A stretch of DNA of 64,000 bases, taken from Pomphorhynchus laevis (lineage: Eukaryota; Acanthocephala; Palaeacanthocephala; Echinorhynchida; Pomphorhynchidae). The stretch spans positions 101,450-165,449 of the forward strand of contig WNNJ02001757.1 of the NCBI GenBank assembly GCA_012934845.2, in the 5' to 3' direction. The translations under genes and the position numbers were made by a program. Each line of letters begins with the position of its first letter. Positions within the stretch are counted from its first letter, which is position 1. Of this stretch, positions 33,431 through 44,518 are shown piece after piece. The notes beneath the pieces were generated by a model. It was not told the origin of the DNA. It made no database searches and saw only the letters and a program-made list of their open reading frames with translations.

Positions 33431-33589
33431 ATATAGATTTATACATAGTTTAAATTTGAATCATTAATGAAACTGATAAATGTAGTTTTGCTCTTGTATA
33501 GATAGATTTATTATTTTTTAAGTGGTTCATGCAGGCAGGCCGTTTACAAGTTTACCGAATTAAACAAAAAATTAAAAAGTGATGTGACT

Positions 33590-35640
33590 GAAGTTCACAC
33601 TACGTAGCCGACGTTTGAACGATTTAAAATTCAAATATCATTGCTAGCTTAGCTGCAGGTCCTGGGTACTCCGTAGAAATGTGTGAAGCATAGATTTAAG
33701 GGTATTAAGGTTAGGCTGGCAACCAAGTGTAAAGGGAAGAGAATTCCAAATGATAGGCATAGAAATTAAACAAGAACGCGGGCCAAATTTCAACCGATGT
33801 CGAGGAACGTGTAGCAGGATTTGATTATTTGAGTGAAGTGCTCTGGAGGACGAATATTCAACACAATGTAATTCTAGGCAAATATACTGATGGAAATGAT
33901 CAAGTTAATGAAAAGTGATAATGGCAGAGTAATATAAAGCTCAATTATGTACATTGGGTCAACGAAGGTTGATAAGTTTATTGGAGATAGGATCAAAACG
34001 CCGAAGTTGAAGAAGTATGCGGGCTTTAGTGTGAAGAAATTGATTCAGAGGGGCAGTAACACAAGATAGGGAGTTTGAGAAAATTGAGATACAATAGTCA
34101 ATACAAGGTAGCAGGATGAAGGATATTAGCGTGTTGAAAATAGAAAATTTTGTGCTTTTTCGAATGGGACGATTGTCACATAGAATATGATATCAAGAAC
34201 GAACCGTTTTTAGTGCGAATGATGAGAACGTGAGAGTAGTTTATAATTACTCCAATAAATGTTAGCGAATCCACGCAAAAGAGGTGATGGTCATTAAAAA
34301 AGCATAATAAGATGGAATTTGCATGCGGGAAGGGAAATTGAGTCGAGGATAGTTGTTAAGGATAAATTGGGTGCGGAAGAATATATGGATGTCATCAGCA
34401 TATTGAATGACATAACATTTAAATATAGCAAAGTAGACCGAGATCTCCAAGGGGAAGAGAGAATAAGATATGAATGAGTACATAACCTTGCAGTACACCA
34501 CGGGGTATAGCGAGCTATGCACTAACTGCATTGCCGGATGATACAGAGGCAGAGCGGCCAGTAATATATGATGAAAACTATTTAAGAGTAGAGGTGAATA
34601 AGCCATAATGATGTTGAAGGAGGTGCAGTAGAAGAGAGTGATCTACAATGTCAAAAAGCGACGAGAAATCAAGCGAAATGACCAGTGAAGTTAACTGTTG
34701 ATCGCGAGTTAGGAGAAGATCATCGGTTGCCTTGTGACAAGCAGTTTCATTTGAGCTGCTTTTACGGCATGCAGCTTGATTTGAGGAAGAATGTTTGACG
34801 AATTTAGATAGGACCTGACTTTGCGCAAAATGAGTCTTTCAAAGCGTTTAGCAATAGCGGAAAGTTGTGAGATAGGACGGTAAGACGATAGAAGATTAGT
34901 ATCAAAGGATTGGGATTTTAGCCGCAGTCGGATAGTGGCAGCCTTCCATGCAGCGGGGAAGATCTTTAGTCGAATACACAAGTTAAATAGTTTACAGAAA
35001 AATATAATAGTGCGGGGCAATAGATTAAAGGACAGTTGTTGGTAAAGGATCATGAAAAGATGAAGAGTTAGCGAGTCGTGACATCAGTACGATAATTTCA
35101 TAATAAGACTGAGAATGGGTAGAAAAGTTCAGAGGGCATGATGTGACAATGACTGGAGAGTAACCAAGAGGTGTAAAAGTAATACATACATTGGCCAGTT
35201 TAAATCTTTGATAACTAGCGAAGATTGACGGATCGATTGAGCAAGCGAACAAAGAGGCAAGAAAAATGAGTCGATTTAATACCTTCCGGCGCGACCGCTA
35301 AGTAGTCGTGGATGATTGTTGATTATTCCAACAGAGTGTAGCTTTAGTCTGAAGAAGCGATCAATAATGACAGCGTGTTTTGATCAATTGCTCTTGGATG
35401 GATGTAAATAGGGTGATAATGATGCGATAAATAAAATGCTTACACCTCCTATGTAGGTAACGAAGATCACGCTTGCATAAGCGGCATACACTGTCAAACC
35501 AAGGAGCAGAGTGTTTCCGTAATGGTAGGAATTTCCTGAGTGGAATAATGTAATCGATAGTGGAATAAACTTGTGAGTAGTAAAGGTTGACATCAAGAGA
35601 AAGTGAGGACAGGCAAGTGGATAGTATAGAAGAAGCTAGT
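33590..35640 (-). mobile_element. LINE, CR1/L2/Jockey-like, 5'-truncated
   Basis: On the - strand in several frames: endonuclease remnants (35600-35050), RT start F-P-A-A-W-K-A-A-T-I-R-L-R...S-S-Y-R-P-I-S-Q-L-S-A-I-A-K (35050-34709), Y-A-D-D-I-H-I-F-F (about 34390), and the C-terminal I-W-N-S-L-P-F-T-L-G near 33750. The last is the W-N-S-L-P motif that ends RTs of the CR1/L2 type. Many frame changes. Confidence 0.75.
34709..35053 (-). pseudogene. LINE RT N-terminal block
   Basis: Part of the element at 33590-35640. F-N-L-C-I-R-L-K-I-F-P-A-A-W-K and Y-R-P-I-S-Q-L-S are the fingers motifs that precede RT motif A. The frame ends before the catalytic Asp. Confidence 0.65.
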
Positions 35641-36077
35641 TCGGAAGTTTAATCTGTAAGCTGTAAAGAAGGTCAAAAATAGTCATAACTCTCTTGAAAT
35701 AGAATAAAAAAACGTCTAATATTTTTTTATTGTATTATAAATACAATCTGATTTTAATTTTGCAACTTCTAATCATCAATCATATTAATTTTATTTATAA
35801 AAACGTTCTAATTAATTTTGAACGTTCTAATTAATTTGAACGTTCTAATTAATGGCAATAATTTTCACATATAATCTTAATTATAAATTTATTTTAAAAT
35901 AAATTTATAATTATATATAGTTATAAATATATAGTTATATAGTTATATATAATTATATATTAGTATACAATATTCGGATATGAATATTTACAAAGATAAA
36001 AGCATTAATTACCAGACAAAATTATATGGGATGTTTGGTGGTGTGTGTTCATATATACAAACAACCAGATGCCGTGA
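35641..36077. other. AT-rich DNA with self-complementary runs
   Basis: Direct repeats of GAACGTTCTAATTAATTT-like sequence near 35815-35850 and AT palindromes near 35880-35960. No gene. Confidence 0.4.
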
Positions 36078-36287
36078 GCGCAGAATAAAAGGAATTCTCA
36101 TCCGAAACGAATTGTTCCGTATTTAAAAATATGCTACACGGATCATGATTATCAAAATAAAGTTGAACTGTCATACGTTCAATTGAAAAAACGCAGATAT
36201 ACACATGAAAACTCAGATCAATCACGTGAAGAACATCAAAAGACTAGAATTGATACAGAAAAAGAAAAGATAAAAAGAAAGAACTGA
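36078..36287 (+). CDS. Unidentified 69-codon open stretch, possible exon
   Basis: Open from the stop at 36075 to a stop at 36285, with no Met start. It reads R-I-V-P-Y-L-K-I-C-Y-T-D-H-D-Y-Q-N-K-V-E, then L-S-Y-V-Q-L-K-K-R-R-Y and a Lys/Glu/Arg-rich end. L-S-Y-V-Q-L fits the six-residue inhibitory tyrosine motif of receptor tails. A GCGCAG acceptor could precede it. It lies between the LRR array and the LRR-like exon at 37478, so a cytoplasmic tail is one option; a mobile-element piece is another. Confidence 0.3.
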   Translation, partial: AQNKRNSHPKRIVPYLKICYTDHDYQNKVELSYVQLKKRRYTHENSDQSREEHQKTRIDTEKEKIKRKN

Positions 36288-36831
36288 ATGCAATATTCGT
36301 ATACCACAATATTCTCCACAGAATACAAAAGGATATAAATACAGCTCTAATAAACCTTCGCATGATATAATAACATTAGTAAGATTCATGACTGCACACA
36401 ACATTAACACAACATTGTCAAATAAATAGTTATATATTTTTCACATAATATATTTTTAGAATTCCAAATTTTAACTCATGTTTTTAAAAGATGAAATTTC
36501 ATACAAGTATTTTAATCTTTATATAAGTAATAATAAATAATATTTATAACAATAAAAATAATAATATTTATAATTAATTAATTATTGTGGGATATTAAAG
36601 TATTTTTAAGTTCTTTGTTTTAATTCAAGAACAAGCTGGCATTACAACCATTAGGTGCTTTAGTAAAAAAGGCCAAAACATCATAATTTTATTGTTTCAT
36701 TTAGATTAAATTGTTACATTTTTGTCTAATATTAATGCTGATTATATTCTCAATTCAAATTCATCATTAAGCTTGATTAATTTTAAGATTAATAACCCAA
36801 GGAATTCTCGAATTCAAGTAAATAACAGAAC

Positions 36832-37335
36832 GGATTCTGAATGTAAGAAAATCATAAATTTATAGATTTTATATTCTGTGTTTTAACTGTTTATGCTTAA
36901 ATATAACTTAGTCGTGACTGCAAATTTTATAATTTATAAAAAAATATTTTTAATTTAAATTGATTTAATCTGTGAGCTGAAATTCTAATGTTATGGACGA
37001 TATTATCCTCACGGGAATTGTTACTATTCTTGATACAGAAGAATGCTACTAAACAGACTAGGTGTGTCTCATCAGCTGCTGACCCAGACCTACATTTCAC
37101 GTTTCGACCCTTATTATCTGCTTACTCCGTACACTAGTGCTGATCGGATTCGAACTCAGTACGCCTGTTTCTCGATTCAACGCTACATCCACTAGGCTGG
37201 CTGTTATAGTCGTGTAGAACGAATTCTGAATGTAAGAAAATCATAAATTTATAGATTTTATATTCGTTTTTCAACGGTTTATACCTAAATATAACTTAGT
37301 TGTGACTGCGAATTTTATAATTTATACATAAAAAA
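36832..37335. repeat. Direct repeats of about 120 bp flanking a SINE
   Basis: GATTCTGAATGTAAGAAAAT...GACTGCAAATTTTATAATTTAT at 36832-36955 recurs at 37215-37335. Each copy starts next to CAG or TAG. The SINE at 37062-37220 lies between them. Confidence 0.7.
37062..37220 (-). mobile_element. tRNA-derived SINE
   Basis: On the - strand the head reads GCCAGCCTAGTGGATGTAGC (A-box-like) and, 25-30 bases on, GAGTTCGAATCCGATC (B box GTTCGAATCC). A non-tRNA body follows with GTCGAAACGTG and GCTGATGAGACAC. The intact pol III boxes and the lack of a foldable acceptor stem argue for a SINE head and not a working tRNA. Confidence 0.65.
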
Positions 37336-37477
37336 TTTTTGGATTGTATTCATTGTTGCGACTAAGTCTAATTTTGGTTTATTTCGGTTCGGATGTTTAG
37401 ATTTTGAAATTTTTATTTACGTAATTAAAGTGTTGCTTTTTGATCTTGAACAAAATATATTAAGATTACATATTCAG

Positions 37478-37541
37478 CAAGCGATTACCAGAAGGCATAT
37501 TTCGAGATTCTGTGAATCTGATTTCGGTGACAGAATTTTAG
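37478..37541 (+). CDS. Candidate terminal LRR exon
   Basis: After ATATTCAG, in phase 2, the frame reads K-R-L-P-E-G-I-F-R-D-S-V-N-L-I-S-V and three more residues to a TAG. L-P-x-G-I-F...L is classic leucine-rich-repeat sequence, and I-F-R-D-S-x-x-L-I-S parallels I-F-K-S-N-x-x-L-I-S of the array exons. It could close one of the array genes; a 4.3-kb gap with a LINE lies between. Confidence 0.4.
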
Positions 37542-38119
37542 AAAATAATTAAAAATACAGTAAGGTAAAATGATATAGTAGATTCTTGCATAAAAATCAA
37601 TTAATTGCATTATTTTGGCATCGATATATGCAGTTATTTAGATTTGTAAATAGTTGCATAAGATAAAAACTTAAAATGCAAATTTGACGAATATTTTTAT
37701 TTATACATGTCTTTTAAAATATTTTTTTAAACTATAATAAATAGATTTTTAAAAATCATGTTTTTATTAATTTTTAATTAATAAATTTTTAAATTTATTT
37801 TGATTTTTATTGTGATTGATGTTTAGGTTAAGTTTCGTGATATGCTTAAAAGAAAACGTATATGACCAATGGTACTCTCGATAATAAACTTTTTGCTGCT
37901 AAAATAAAAATCTAAACTGTGTTACTTGTATTTAAATAATTTATTACAAATATAAAATATGCCGTAGCTCAAGAAATATCAAACGTGAAAGTAAATCAAT
38001 GCATTATTTTGTTAGTTAATATATAATCGTGTAACGCAACTATCAATCACTATCGACTGAAACTTTAATAAGTTTCAGTCGAAATAAGTGAAGTTAGTAA
38101 TCTGAATGACAATCTTCAT

Positions 38120-39300
38120 AGGTCAGTTAGCGTAATTGACAGATTTGTTATGAATATTAACATTTTGAATGATCCAATCGAGTTGTCGGAATTAGTTCTA
38201 TCATTGAGTAAAATGAAATCTCGCAATGCAGTCGGTTATGATACGATCGCATGTGAACTTTCGATTCTCAATCAAGTATATAAAGTGTACTCTAGTATCA
38301 TTACCCGCCATCTTACTGAGTATTCAAAGGTTTTTTGCCGATTGAACAGCCTTAGATTCGATTTGCACAGCTCTCGCCCTAATTTTTGAACTTCATCAGC
38401 TATTAAAATCATCAGAGAATCTGTCATGTCTGCTAGGGATCAGAATAAACCACTGTATGCACTGTTCGTCGATTTCGAAGAGGCAATCGATTCGGTTGAT
38501 CGTAATTTCTTATTATACAAAATAGATAGATTTTTGAATTTGCATGGTTATATTAAACACATGATTAAGGTAATGTTATCCCCTCATATAATTATTATTT
38601 TTGATGGCATTAATAAATCAGAAGCAATTTACCCAAAACCAAGGTGTTCTACAGGGCGACCCTATAAGCCCTCTATTATTTATTATTTTTATATCCTATC
38701 TTCTTCACGTAATACTTGTGAAGAATGTACGCTGCCTAATATACACAGATGACATGGTGATATTTTCTGATAAACTTAAAGATATACAATTAAGCATTAA
38801 TCGGCTGTTTGATTACTACTCCAATAATTTGATTGAGGTTAATTGACATAAAACAAAGATCGTCAAGTTTCGTAGGGGTGAACGACTAAATCGAGATGAT
38901 CGTTTAGTATATGGGTCGAAAACCACTGAATTTCAAGTCAGCTTTGCTATCCTGGTATATTACTGACAACAGTGGTTATTCTTAAAAAAGTATTTTGGTT
39001 TATCGTTAAAGACCTATTCGACAGTTTTGTCTTTTTTGCCTTTTTCGACAAGCATATGTTAATGATGAGTCAAACACACTCCGGTGATTCAACTACCGAA
39101 TATGTGGCGCAATGAAACGAACAAATTGAAACAATCAGTCATTATGCGGGTTTCTATTGATGGGCTGCATCACTATTATTGCCAGAATGAAACCTCATGC
39201 AACAATCGAGGTGAATCATGTATTTGCCGCTTCTGTAAGCAGTATTGAAACGAAATTCATCACTACAGAAATTATCTTTATGTATTTAAATCTCTTTATG
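38120..39300 (+). mobile_element. LINE with Cys-rich C terminus, copy 1
   Basis: RT pieces in order: S-K-M-K-S-R-N-A-V-G-Y-D (38200), L-Y-A-L-F-V-D-F-E-E-A-I-D-S-V (motif A), G-V-L-Q-G-D-P-I-S-P-L-L-F (motif B, 38640), Y-T-D-D-M-V-I-F-S (motif C), K-T-K-I-V-K-F-R-R-G, then I-D-G-L-H-H-Y-Y-C and C-I-C-R-F-C-K-Q-Y near 39200, a Cys/His end seen in several LINE clades. A deletion removed sequence between the first two blocks. An 11-bp perfect hairpin (GACTGAAACTT / AAGTTTCAGTC) lies at 38056-38081 just before it. Confidence 0.75.
38426..38846 (+). pseudogene. LINE RT palm region
   Basis: Two overlapping frames hold motif A (V-D-F-E-E-A-I-D-S-V), motif B (L-Q-G-D-P-I-S-P-L-L-F) and motif C (Y-T-D-D). 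One frame change near 38640-38650 separates A from B and C. All catalytic Asp are kept. Confidence 0.7.
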
Positions 39301-39349
39301 TATCCATATCTCTTTATGTATTTAAATTATAGAGCGAAAAAATATGGAT

Positions 39350-39495
39350 AAATAATATACTTTGTATTAGTATAAGATCCTAAATAATCAAATTTCATCA
39401 GGTCGAGGAATAGGGGCCAAAACCTGATAGTATAGCAGTTCCTCCTGATGACGTCTAATCCTTTTTATGATCCATGGTCTATTATTACAAAGCAG
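39350..39495 (+). repeat. Interspersed repeat family RA, copy 2
   Basis: Matches the copies at 23480 and 55610: ATAAGATCCTAAATAATCAA, GTCGAGGAATAGGGG, GCAGTTCCTCCTGATGAC, TCTAATCC. No coding content. Confidence 0.6.
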
Positions 39496-39985
39496 CCGAA
39501 ACGACTGATGGTAGTTCATCCTAATGATCAGTGCTGCCGGCTACCATCAGATCGTCCAGAAGTCATAACGAAGTCTGCGTTGCTTGTAATCGAACTCCGG
39601 TTTTTGACAAAATTCTTGATTATAAAACTGTAGCTTGTAAGGTCCCGGAGCACAGTGTGAACAATTCAGCTCTTAAATTATAAAAATATATTCTCAAGGA
39701 TCACGAGAGAAAGACAACAACAAAATTTCCTGCCGAATAAATTAAGATGATCCGGAAAGAGCGTGGTTTGTTTGAAGAGGCTATGTCCATGCTACCACGT
39801 CAGTGAATTCTCGGATATGCCTTTTAAATATATCACAAGGCAGTCAAAGTGACTGATGATAGTTCACCCTACTGATGAGCGCTGCCGGCTACCATTATAT
39901 CGTCTAGGAGTCATAACGAAGTCTGCTCTGCTTGTGATCGAACTCCGGTTTTTGTCAAAATTCTTGATTTTATATATATAATTAA
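39470..39985. repeat. Direct repeat, about 150 bp, two copies
   Basis: 39490-39628 and 39840-39970 share GTGCTGCCGGCTACCAT, GTCATAACGAAGTCTGC and ATCGAACTCCGGTTTTTG. The complement contains GGAGTTCGAT, faintly B-box-like, but no A box or T-stem pairing is convincing. Confidence 0.65.
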
Positions 39986-40544
39986 CATTGTACACTGAAA
40001 CTCTTATTGAATGCAATTCAAATATTATAGACTTGCAGATAAAATCAGCAATAAACACAGTTATTTATTTAATACATTTCGTTGCTTTTCGTAACTTCAA
40101 TCTAAAACGAGACAGTGAATATTTCCAATCCAGGGTGAATATTTAGAGTGCAAAGTGAATATTACAGTGTATCTCAATAATACATATGCCGAATCCTTTG
40201 AAGGATCTAACAAATGACGCGATGCATCAACAAAAAATCGCCTGATATGAATAGAGATGGTCTGATAAGCTAGTTTCCAGTTTACGAACTTTTTACCACT
40301 GTAACTTAAGCAATTTATCGAAAATGCTCTTGTTCAAAACTCACGCAGGCAGCGAAACGTAATCGAGATCTTTAACTAACTCGTCGCAATCGCAGATCAA
40401 TGTTGTACCACAATGAAAAGGGTCAAACGTCGTAATTTTGAGAATTTCGTAATTAGTTAATGTAATCACAATTCTAAGATATTGAATTAGTAATTGAATA
40501 TAGTATTAATTTACTATTGAATATAGTAATTGTAATTCAAATGT

Positions 40545-41578
40545 ATATGATGTCTTGACAAATGAAGCCCTTCCTCTTTTTACAATTAATGATGTATATA
40601 ATTTACTTAAGCGTTTAAAATCATCCATTGCAGCTGGTGCAAATCGAATCACAGTCAAAGTCCTGAAGATGCTTGCATATCTTATTGCTAAAACACTATG
40701 TTTTAGTATTTAGGATATAGTGTTTTAGGATCTAGTGTTTTTAAAACACTAAATCACTTTGTCAGGGTTGTATTCCTTTGCGATGTAGACACTCCGTAGT
40801 TATTCCAATATTCAAGAAAGGCGAGCGGCATATTTGCATTAATTACAGATCAGTAGCATTTGATAGAAATATTCAAACAGACGTTGTACTTGTTGACTTT
40901 TCTAATGTATTTAATACAGTACCGCATCATATTCTCATACAAAAACCCAGAAGCCTTTGTATAGATGAAATATATATCTTATATATGTATATATAATAAA
41001 ATATATAATATTTCTATTATTTTATAATATATATATATATATATATCTTTTGGATTGCCTTTTATTTATCGGATAGGTCGTTCAGGGTACGGTTAGGGTC
41101 GAACATTTCCAAACATCGCAATATATTAGCTGGTGTTCTCCAGGATGCAGTAATCTCATTGTTTCTATTTGTGCTCTTTATCAATCATATTCATGAAGAT
41201 ATTCAATCTAGCATTGTAATGCTTGCGGACGATGTAAAGATTTGACGTGAGATTGCTAGTATGGATAATGTTAGTGTTTTTCAGTTTGATATAAACACTT
41301 TAATGAGATGGTTTAATATAATTTGTCTATTAATCCTGCGAAATGTGCAATCTCACATTTGGACCATATGTTTCATCTTCATCTGATATGGACTCAGTAA
41401 ACATACCAAATTTATCAAAAAACATAGATCTTGGAGTAATAGTTTCGTTGAATTTGAAGTCTGCGGCTAATATTTGGATAGTGTGTCGTCGAGCATTCGT
41501 ATTGCTGATGTCATTTAGAAGATAATTCAAGTCATTTAGTACCGATGAATTTAGTAAGATATTTATGTGTTTTATTTT
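40545..41578 (+). mobile_element. LINE (CR1/Jockey-like), inverted-junction copy
   Basis: Pieces in order: L-L-K-R-L-K-S-S-I-A-A-G-A-N-R-I (40605), V-I-P-I-F-K-K-G-E-R (40805), D-V-V-L-V-D-F-S-N-V-F-N-T-V-P-H (motif A), A-G-V-L-Q-D-A-V-I-S (decayed motif B), L-A-D-D-V-K-I (motif C), then L-G-V-I-V-S-L-N-L-K and the thumb R-x-F-K-S-F-S. It ends where the - strand piece begins. Confidence 0.7.
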
Positions 41579-41579
41579 G

Positions 41580-41870
41580 CAACTCATCGAATCCGGCCTT
41601 CCGTCTGGCCCCATCGAGTTAGTAGATTTTAGCTTCTGTAAAGCATTATTTACAAAGTCAGGGCTGACTATTTGATTATGTCTTGGTGAGCATGAAACTA
41701 GTAGGTGTTGTTCGAAGGAACTCATTGAATCAGCAACTGTATTGGAGAACACACGACCAAAGTGTGTAGCAAATATGTCCGAAAAACATTTTTCATCAGT
41801 CGTTGTCTGATCATGGTGATCGGTTAACACAGAGTTGGCATCGAGATGATAAGGAACGGTAAACGTACAA
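41580..41870 (-). mobile_element. LINE fragment, head-to-head with the + copy
   Basis: On the - strand: F-A-T-H-F-G-R-V-F-S-N-T, then F-V-N-N-A-L-Q-K-L-K-S-T-N-S-M-G-P-D-G, the linker before the RT of CR1/Jockey-type LINEs. It stops at about 41580, where the + strand LINE's thumb ends, giving an inverted junction. Confidence 0.65.
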
Positions 41871-42234
41871 ATGGAAGTGGCAAGGGTCAGTGCGAATCAA
41901 TTGGATCGTACTCATTTCACATAATCTCCGTTTATTACGGATAAGAGAGCATACACGATTCCGGATTACTTTAAAATGTAAAGATTCCGGATTAATTTTT
42001 CATCCATTTGAGAACATTGGCAAAATATCTTTTCTCTTATTTATGGCAAGCCGCACTTTAGAATCGAGCAATTTTTACCTACGTGGGATGAACGAACTAC
42101 GCGCAGTGGAGTAGATCGTCGATATAATGACAGGATGGTAGATGTCCCTACTTTTAAATAATTTTGATTTATTAAAATATTCAAGGATTCAAGTAATTTA
42201 ATTTTATTTATACATTTATATTTACTTGATGATT

Positions 42235-44518
42235 TAATATTTGTTAGATATAATTAAATTTTACTAACGCTTCTTTAATATCTGCTAAATCTAGATTTAT
42301 AAAGAGTACTGAAATCGTACGTATTTATATTCTGAAAATTTATTCCTTTTGTCTGTTCTAAAAATTCTTTTGTAGAATTAATACTGAAATAGTGTTTTAT
42401 ACCAGTATTAATTTCGATTACCTTGCAATATTTTTTAAAAGTGTGCTTTAATTACTTTAAGTATTTTATTCATATAGACAGAAAGTGGTTTTAATGTACA
42501 TTTAAACGCACTACATATGAACCTAGGTTTTATTGGATTTTTATGTAATTTTGGATTCCAATATAATATAGGTATAGTTTTATTATCTAATTCAACCTTT
42601 ATACCCTTTTTATCCATTATAGAACAGTGACTTGTAATAATTGTTTTTAAATTTAAATCACAACATTCATATGTTGCGTTTATATTCAAATCATTATAAT
42701 TAACCTCTTTCATTAATATATCATAATAAAGCTTTTTGCATTAAAAGACAAAGTTATTACTAGCTTTATCAATAGCTGTTATTATATAGTTATCCTTTAA
42801 TTTAGTAAGTTATGTATACATATCTTTATTAATTTTATCTTTCCTTTTATAATTGTTTGTTATTTTCATTTTATTTTTAATTTTATCAAATATATGTTTT
42901 CCAAATGTTATGCTTTAATTTAGCTGATCTTTCCTTTTATAATCGTTTGTTATTTTCATTTTCTCTATAATTTTATCAAATAAGTTTTCCAAATGTTTAT
43001 CTTTGATGTATTTATAGTAGAACATATATATTGTAGTCTATGTGCATAATTAGCCATAATTATGTACATAATCATCGCTGCATATATTATATGATATATA
43101 AATGTACAATAGATGGTGTCTAGAAAACATTAAATACTTAATAAATACCTAATAAATACTCATATATGTGCCTAATACATACAAGTGAAGCAATATTATC
43201 AATGTGCAGCGATACAAGGAATATACAAGAAATGCATATAATTTATCGATTGAATGTTTTTTAAGTGAAATGAAAGGGAAAAATGACACGAAATTCCTTT
43301 TATAATTGTTTGTTATTTTCATTTTATTTTTAATTTTATCAAATATATAATCTTTCCAAATGTTTATTTTAGATATATTCGAGCTTTTACTATTAATCAG
43401 CTTACTAAAGTAATCATTTAAGTTATTATATAACGAATTGTAAATCTTATTTTTGTCGTTGTCATTATTTAATCTAAATTTGTACCCTTTCGATAGCAGC
43501 TTTCTTAATTCACAATTTTCAATTAATTCTAAATTATGGGTACATATATGTTCATTTATTTTATCAAAACTAAGACTTTTACAATTGCATTCTGTTTCCA
43601 TTATGTTTCTAATATTATCGTTACATATTGATTTTAATTCTTTAATTATAATTACAAATTTTTCGTCCTAATGGTGGTAGGAGTTTATACCTGATTTTAG
43701 GAATATATTAACTTAAATCTGACCCTATTATTTTTTTACTTTTAGAATTATTTAAAAGTCCGGCTATATTTATGTTATCTATACATTTATTAAGGAAGTT
43801 TATGGTTAATGTATATCTTCTATTGTTATTATTAACATTTATTGTATGATCATAGTATTTTGTATTACAATAACTGTCTATTCATACAACTTAGCCTATC
43901 ATAGTCGTTAATTAATTTTTGATTTATTGAACATATGATATCTTTAGAAAAACTTCTTATATTTACATAATGATCGTTTAGCTTATTATCTCTTAAAAGT
44001 TGTTTTAATATTTCTAATTGTTCATTTATATACATATCTTTTTTAATATTTTTAACTCTATTTTTTATTCCTTTTATCACCATGACTTCTTGGTTTTCGT
44101 TTAACCGGATTATTATATAGTTGTTTGAGTTTTACTACTTCTGCCAATTCCTTGTACCACTTCATTCAATCCTAATGTGTACATGGAAATAAGCGTTTTA
44201 ATCCAAAAATCTTCTTTTTTAATAGTTTTTGATTTAATATTGATATGTTTTCTTCGATAATATGTTCTAAAATAAATAATTTACAGTTTTTAATATCATG
44301 CCCTATTAATCTCATATGTTTATGAAATATAGTTTTACTATTATGCTGTATATTATATATGTGTTGTCTAAACTTAGTTTTTAACATTTGATGTTTTTCC
44401 TATATATTGCAATCCACATGTGCATTGTATTAAATACACTACACCTGCTGTATTGCAGTTACAATTATTATTGATATTTAATGAAAAACACGTGTTCGTC
44501 GTATTACTTACAAAAACC
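42235..44518 (-). mobile_element. Penelope-like element with N-terminal GIY-YIG (Naiad type)
   Basis: Broken copy. From 44518 downward: Cys-rich start, G-V-V-Y-L-I-Q-C-T-C-G-L-Q-Y-I-G-K-T (GIY-YIG nuclease with a C-x-C insert), I-G-H-D-I-K-N-C-K-L-F-I-L-E, a long linker with E-C-N-C-K-S and L-R-K-L-L-S-K-G, then RT blocks I-L-Y-W-N-P-K-L-H-K-N-P and T-Y-D-F-S-T-L-Y. Nuclease before RT is the permuted order described for the Naiad/Chlamys clade. The RT catalytic C-terminal half is missing. Its 5' side abuts the hairpin repeat array. Confidence 0.75.

Noticed and set aside
36832-36845. 14-base micro-exon (AACGGATTCTGAAT) between AG and GTAAGA, repeated near 37220
   Set aside because: Both copies belong to a non-coding direct repeat; no neighbouring exon of matching phase.
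39395-39475. Hammerhead reading of the RA repeat (CTGATGA and GAAA present in the 55.7-kb copy)
   Set aside because: Only in permuted order with no room for stem I, and the copies do not keep the core.
39590-39620. tRNA or SINE B box in the repeated CGAACTCC sequence
   Set aside because: No A box at the right distance and no T-stem pairing.
41890-42114. 74-codon + strand frame
   Set aside because: Contains a repeated GATTCCGGATTA phrase, no motif, and lies between LINE and Penelope remnants.
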